NCBI GenBank assembly: GCA_965229935.1
Contig: CBDDKB010000002.1
Location: 1,736,001-1,800,000 of the forward strand
Length of the DNA stretch: 64,000 bases
Direction: 5' to 3'
Origin: SPJN01 sp965229935
GTDB taxonomy: Bacteria > Pseudomonadota > Alphaproteobacteria > SPJN01
The notes beneath the pieces are model-generated. The model searched no databases. It was not told where the DNA came from and saw nothing but the letters and a program-made list of their open reading frames with translations. The position numbers were made by a program, and so were the translations under genes. Positions 60,645-64,000 of the stretch are shown piece by piece; positions within the stretch are counted from its first letter, which is position 1, and each line of letters starts with the position of its first letter.

Positions 60645-61370
60645 CTATACTCCCTCCGTCTGGCGCATGGCACGCGCACGGGACTGGAACCGCAAAATCT
60701 CAATCTTGGTGCCCATTAATGACATGGTCAGGTAGAACAGGCCAAAGGCCATCCACATGGCAAACAGGGGCCATAACAGGCTTTCATGAATGGCAGGGCC
60801 GTCCATCCGCACAAGTGATGCAGGCTGGTGCAGCGTGTTCCACCAATCGACGGAAAATTTAATGATCGGCAAATTGACCGCGCCGACAATGGCGGTGATG
60901 CGCGCCGCCTTGGCGGCCTTGATCGGGTCTTCAATGGTTTGCCAAATGCCCATATAGCCGAAATAAATGAACAGCAGGATCAGTTCCGACACCAAACGCG
61001 CATCGCCCCATTCCCACCATGTGCCCCACATAGGCCGCCCCCAGAACGAGCCTGAAAACAGCGCGATAAATGTGAAGGCGGCCCCGATCGGGGCGCTCGC
61101 CCGGGCAAACAGGTCAGCCACCCGGTGGCCCCATATCATCGCCACGATGGACGATACGGTCATAATCGCAAACACCATCATCGACATGGTGGCGGTGGGG
61201 ACATGCACAAACATGATGCGCACGGTTTCGCTTTGCTGATAGTCAGCCGGGGCCACAAACAAGGCAAGATAAAGCCCGCCGACAAAGGCAAGCCCGGTCA
61301 AAAGCTTGGCCCACGGGATCACCCGGTCGGCAATTTTGATAAAGGCTTGAGGATTGGCGTAGCGTTGCAT
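60645..61370 (-). CDS. ccmC: haem exporter protein CcmC
   Basis: A 241-residue protein with six membrane helices and the tryptophan-rich segment WGRPMWGTWWEWGDARL that contacts haem; the conserved His residues lie in HVPTATMS and near the C-terminal HESLLWPLFA. It loads haem onto CcmE. It lies 24 bases after ccmB. Confidence 0.97.
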   Translation of the reverse strand: MQRYANPQAFIKIADRVIPWAKLLTGLAFVGGLYLALFVAPADYQQSETVRIMFVHVPTATMSMMVFAIMTVSSIVAMIWGHRVADLFARASAPIGAAFTFIALFSGSFWGRPMWGTWWEWGDARLVSELILLFIYFGYMGIWQTIEDPIKAAKAARITAIVGAVNLPIIKFSVDWWNTLHQPASLVRMDGPAIHESLLWPLFAMWMAFGLFYLTMSLMGTKIEILRFQSRARAMRQTEGV

Positions 61371-61394
61371 TGCGTTTCTTAAAAGACTGTGTTG

Positions 61395-62069
61395 TTAGGC
61401 GGCATTCAAACGAAGTGCCGCCGCGGCGGCAAAAGGCGAAAGGACAAGACTGCCAAGCGCAATCAATGCAAGCAGCCCCAATGATGCCGACAGGTCCGGC
61501 GATCCGGTGCCCGCCGCCCCAATGGCCGCGGACCCGAATATAATGATAGGTACGTATAGCGGGATCACCAATAATGACAAGAGTAACCCGCCACGCCTGA
61601 TTCCCACTGTCAGCGCAGCACCGATCATGCCGATGAAACTTAACGCAATTGTGGCAAGAATGATGGTCAAAATCATGACCGGATAGGCCTCAACCGGCAG
61701 GTTCATCAGCAATCCCATGACAGGCGCTGCCAGCACAAGCGGCAGCCCCGTGCCCAGCCAATGGGCCAGCCCCTTGGCAAAGACCGTCAGCTCCAGCAAC
61801 GGGCCAAGGGTGATCAGCCCGTCAATGCTGCCATCCTCAAAATCGGCTTGAAACAGCCGATCCAGCGTCAACAAAAGCGCCAAAAGCGCCGCAACCATGA
61901 TGATTCCGGGGGCAATTTCGGCCAGCTTGTCCCCATCGGCCCCGACCCCAAAGGGCACAATCATCCCTATCATCAGGAAAAACAGCACAGATTGCACGAC
62001 ACTGCCGCCCTGACGGATGGCAAGCCGCAAATCACGCTTCACAAGGCTTAAAAAGGGCGATGCACTCAA
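61395..62069 (-). CDS. ccmB: haem ABC exporter permease CcmB
   Basis: A 224-residue permease with six hydrophobic helices. FLSLVKRDLRLAIRQGG at the N-terminus and DRLFQADFEDGSIDGL are typical of CcmB. It pairs with CcmA to drive release of haem-loaded CcmE. It overlaps ccmA by four bases. Confidence 0.96.
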   Translation of the reverse strand: MSASPFLSLVKRDLRLAIRQGGSVVQSVLFFLMIGMIVPFGVGADGDKLAEIAPGIIMVAALLALLLTLDRLFQADFEDGSIDGLITLGPLLELTVFAKGLAHWLGTGLPLVLAAPVMGLLMNLPVEAYPVMILTIILATIALSFIGMIGAALTVGIRRGGLLLSLLVIPLYVPIIIFGSAAIGAAGTGSPDLSASLGLLALIALGSLVLSPFAAAAALRLNAA

Positions 62070-62704
62070 TTTGTGCCCCCCTTTTTCAATATGAGATCAA
62101 GCCCGCCCGCAATCTCCATCGGCTGGTGCGTCGCCACAAGCGCAAGACCACCACGGGCACAATGATCCGCCACCAGCGCCGTAATGGCGGCCTGACTGTC
62201 GCGATCAAGGCTGGCCAGCGGCTCATCCAGCAGCCAAACCGGGCGCGGGGCCACCAAGGCACGGGCAAAGCTCAACCTTTTTTGCTGTCCTTGGGACAGG
62301 ATTGAGGCGGTGTGATCCCGCAACACCCCCAAAGACACGGCATCAAGCGCCTGATCGACGCTTAAACTGCGCTCATTCCCGGCAAAGTCGCGCCAAAAGG
62401 CCAGATTCTCACCCACGCTCAACAAGGGTTTGAGGCCAAGGCGATGACCATAAAGGAAGCACTGTTCGGCAAGCTCCACCCCCTGCCCATCGAGGGTGAG
62501 ACTTATGCCCCCCTCCTCAGCCCCTAAGAGGCCAGCAAGGGTCAGCAACAACGTCGATTTCCCAACCCCGTTTGGCCCGGTCAAACTGACCGCCTGCCCC
62601 CCTGAAAACGCAAAACTTAACCCATGCAGCACGGTGCGGGTGCTGCGCGTTACACACAGCCCGTCAACCGACAGGGACAGGGGGGGAAAGGGCGTCATGC
62701 TCAT
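62066..62704 (-). CDS. ccmA: haem ABC exporter ATP-binding protein CcmA
   Basis: A 212-residue ABC ATPase. GPNGVGKSTLL is Walker A, LSQGQQKRLSFAR the signature, and VWLLDEPLASLD the Walker B with the following Asp. It powers CcmB/C. Its start overlaps the stop of the upstream enoyl-CoA hydratase (ATGA), so ccm translation is linked to that gene. Confidence 0.96.
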   Translation of the reverse strand: MSMTPFPPLSLSVDGLCVTRSTRTVLHGLSFAFSGGQAVSLTGPNGVGKSTLLLTLAGLLGAEEGGISLTLDGQGVELAEQCFLYGHRLGLKPLLSVGENLAFWRDFAGNERSLSVDQALDAVSLGVLRDHTASILSQGQQKRLSFARALVAPRPVWLLDEPLASLDRDSQAAITALVADHCARGGLALVATHQPMEIAGGLDLILKKGGTN

Positions 62705-63501
62705 ATTTCGTCGAAGCTTCCACCACGTCCGCGCCCGGCAGCAAAACGGGCGGCGCCTGTGCGTGCCTCGTCCGCCTTGAGCGCATGGCGGCCATGCACG
62801 GTTTCGTTCTGCATCGCCTGATCATAGCCCATGCCCCATTGTTCAAGGGCACTTAACCGATCATGGCGCATGCAGATTTGCGGAAACTCGCATAACTGCT
62901 TGGCAAGCAGCTTCGCCTCCACCAAGGCCTCACCCTTTGCCGCCTTGCGATTGGCAAGCCCCATCATGATGGCTTCGTCCGCGCCAACAGGCCGACCCGT
63001 TAAAATCAAATCCATTGCATGGCCTTGCCCGATCAGGCGGGGCAGACGCACCGTCCCCCCATCGATCAGGGGCACGCCCCAGCGACGACAAAAAACGCCC
63101 AGAACCGCGTCTTCGGCGACCACGCGCAAATCGCACCACAAGGCAAGCTCCAACCCGCCGGCAACGGCGTGACCTTCAATAGCGGCGATCACAGGTTTAT
63201 TGAGGATAAAGCGGCTGGGCCCCATCGGCCCCAGATCAAGCCTGTCAAACTCATCCCCCATCTTGGGCATGGTCACGGGATTGGCCCCCTCGCCCGTGGC
63301 GACAGCCTTTAGGTCGGCGCCTGCGCAAAAGGCACCGGACGATCCTGTCAGAATCCCGACCTTTTTCGTGTCGTCAGCATCAAAGGCGGCAAAGGCATCG
63401 GCCAGCGCGCGGGCCGTGTCACCATCAACCGCATTGCGCCGTTCGGGCCGGTCGATTGTGACGATGGTCACCTCATCCTTATGTTCAATTTTGACTGTCA
63501 C
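62701..63501 (-). CDS. enoyl-CoA hydratase/isomerase-family protein
   Basis: About 266 residues from GTG 63501. A crotonase fold with FCAGADLKAVA (oxyanion hole) and an IEGHAVAGGLELALWCDLRV stretch; the usual second catalytic Glu region reads FCRRWGVPLIDGG. The frame reaches 63615 but that part overlaps the start of the divergent acnA and is rejected. It belongs to a crotonase subgroup often found beside ccm genes in this class; the CoA substrate is not known. Confidence 0.82.
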   Translation of the reverse strand: MTVKIEHKDEVTIVTIDRPERRNAVDGDTARALADAFAAFDADDTKKVGILTGSSGAFCAGADLKAVATGEGANPVTMPKMGDEFDRLDLGPMGPSRFILNKPVIAAIEGHAVAGGLELALWCDLRVVAEDAVLGVFCRRWGVPLIDGGTVRLPRLIGQGHAMDLILTGRPVGADEAIMMGLANRKAAKGEALVEAKLLAKQLCEFPQICMRHDRLSALEQWGMGYDQAMQNETVHGRHALKADEARTGAARFAAGRGRGGSFDEI

Positions 63502-63613
63502 GAAACTCTCATTAAAATTTATGCCGAATGGGGCTACTATGGCTGGAAGTGCCGGATTTTTGAAGCCTAAACGGCCCATCATCCGCATAAGAAGACACAA
63601 AGAGGAACCTGAC

Positions 63614-64000
63614 ATGGCTGCACCCGTACAAACACTTGGTCAAGATACGCTGAAAACCAAATCCAAGCTGACGGTGGGCAAGAAAACCTATACCTATTAT
63701 TCTGTCCCCAAGGCGGCAAAGGCACTGGGCCTTGAGTTTGACCGCCTGCCATTTTCCCTGAAAGTCATTTTGGAAAATCTGTTGCGCTATGAAGATGGCG
63801 ACACGGTGAAGGCGCAGGATATCAAGGCGCTGGGCACATGGCTGAAGCGGAAAAAGAACCCGAAGGAGATTGCCTATCGCCCTGCCCGCGTGCTGATGCA
63901 GGATTTTACGGGGGTGCCTGCGGTGGTGGACCTTGCCTCCATGCGCGATGCGATGACAGCATTGGGCGCCAACCCGAAAAAGATCAACCCGCTGGCCCCG
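63614..64000 (+). CDS. acnA: aconitate hydratase A (5' part only)
   Basis: The first 129 residues of an aconitase of the AcnA/IRP type, cut by the window end. MAAPVQTLGQDTLKTKSKL opens it; YYSVPKAAKALG, LPFSLKVILENLLRYEDG, IAYRPARVLMQDFTGVPAVVDLASMRDAM are strongly conserved. It converts citrate to isocitrate in the TCA cycle. AGAGGAA precedes the ATG. It diverges from the crotonase-ccm operon, the usual alphaproteobacterial order. Confidence 0.97.
   Translation, partial: MAAPVQTLGQDTLKTKSKLTVGKKTYTYYSVPKAAKALGLEFDRLPFSLKVILENLLRYEDGDTVKAQDIKALGTWLKRKKNPKEIAYRPARVLMQDFTGVPAVVDLASMRDAMTALGANPKKINPLAP

Overview
The window looks like a chromosomal segment of an alphaproteobacterium of moderate GC content, with no plasmid, phage or insertion-sequence signature. 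The placement rests on gene order typical of that class: ffh-rpsP-rimM-trmD-rplS next to leuC-leuD-leuB-asd, dapF-mtaB-ftsY, sdhC-sdhD-sdhA-sdhB, and a complete ccmABCDEFGHI operon diverging from acnA. The genus cannot be read from the sequence; a marine heterotroph is a guess. No rRNA, tRNA or CRISPR array was found.

Layout. 1-3.0 kb: the end of an SGNH acyltransferase and a SulP-STAS-cNMP fusion transporter. 3.0-27.1 kb: an accessory catabolic region with the profile of steroid/sterol or related isoprenoid CoA-ester degradation. It holds a KstD-type flavoprotein and a second flavoprotein of the same superfamily, two KshA-like Rieske oxygenases, an adrenodoxin-type ferredoxin, three SDRs, an aldehyde dehydrogenase, an epoxide-hydrolase-like protein, methylmalonyl-CoA epimerase, and a chsH2-chsH1-ltp2 block collinear with the mycobacterial igr operon. 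A second Ltp/DUF35 pair, two TetR regulators and an MpaB-type oxygenase are also present. 28.1-31.5 kb: succinate dehydrogenase. 32-36.5 kb: regulators, a ferritin-like membrane-associated protein, a fatty acid desaturase and a frameshifted P-loop kinase. 36.5-39.4 kb: mesaconyl-CoA hydratase-like and malyl-CoA lyase-like genes and pdxY. 39.4-51.4 kb: housekeeping amino-acid and translation genes. 51.5-54.9 kb: small membrane, envelope and methyltransferase genes. 54.9-64 kb: a Nudix gene, the ccm operon, an enoyl-CoA hydratase and the start of aconitase.

How the genes may work together. KstD- and KshA-type enzymes could modify the steroid nucleus. ChsH1/ChsH2 would hydrate a C3-side-chain enoyl-CoA, and Ltp2 with the ChsH2 DUF35 domain would cleave it, releasing propionyl-CoA. 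The adjacent methylmalonyl-CoA epimerase fits the fate of that propionyl-CoA. Three divergent promoters in this region share a palindrome TTGAAT-N4-ATTCAA (one half-site base differs in one copy), including the promoter of a TetR gene, which suggests a local KstR-like regulon with a different operator. The substrate is inferred from family membership and gene order. No ring-cleavage genes, P450 or acyl-CoA dehydrogenase lie in the window.

The main non-coding features are two families of interspersed palindromic repeats, one nested in the loop of the other with compensatory stem changes; a 26-bp hairpin in the leader of the second Ltp gene; and a decayed partial copy of the SnoaL-like gene.
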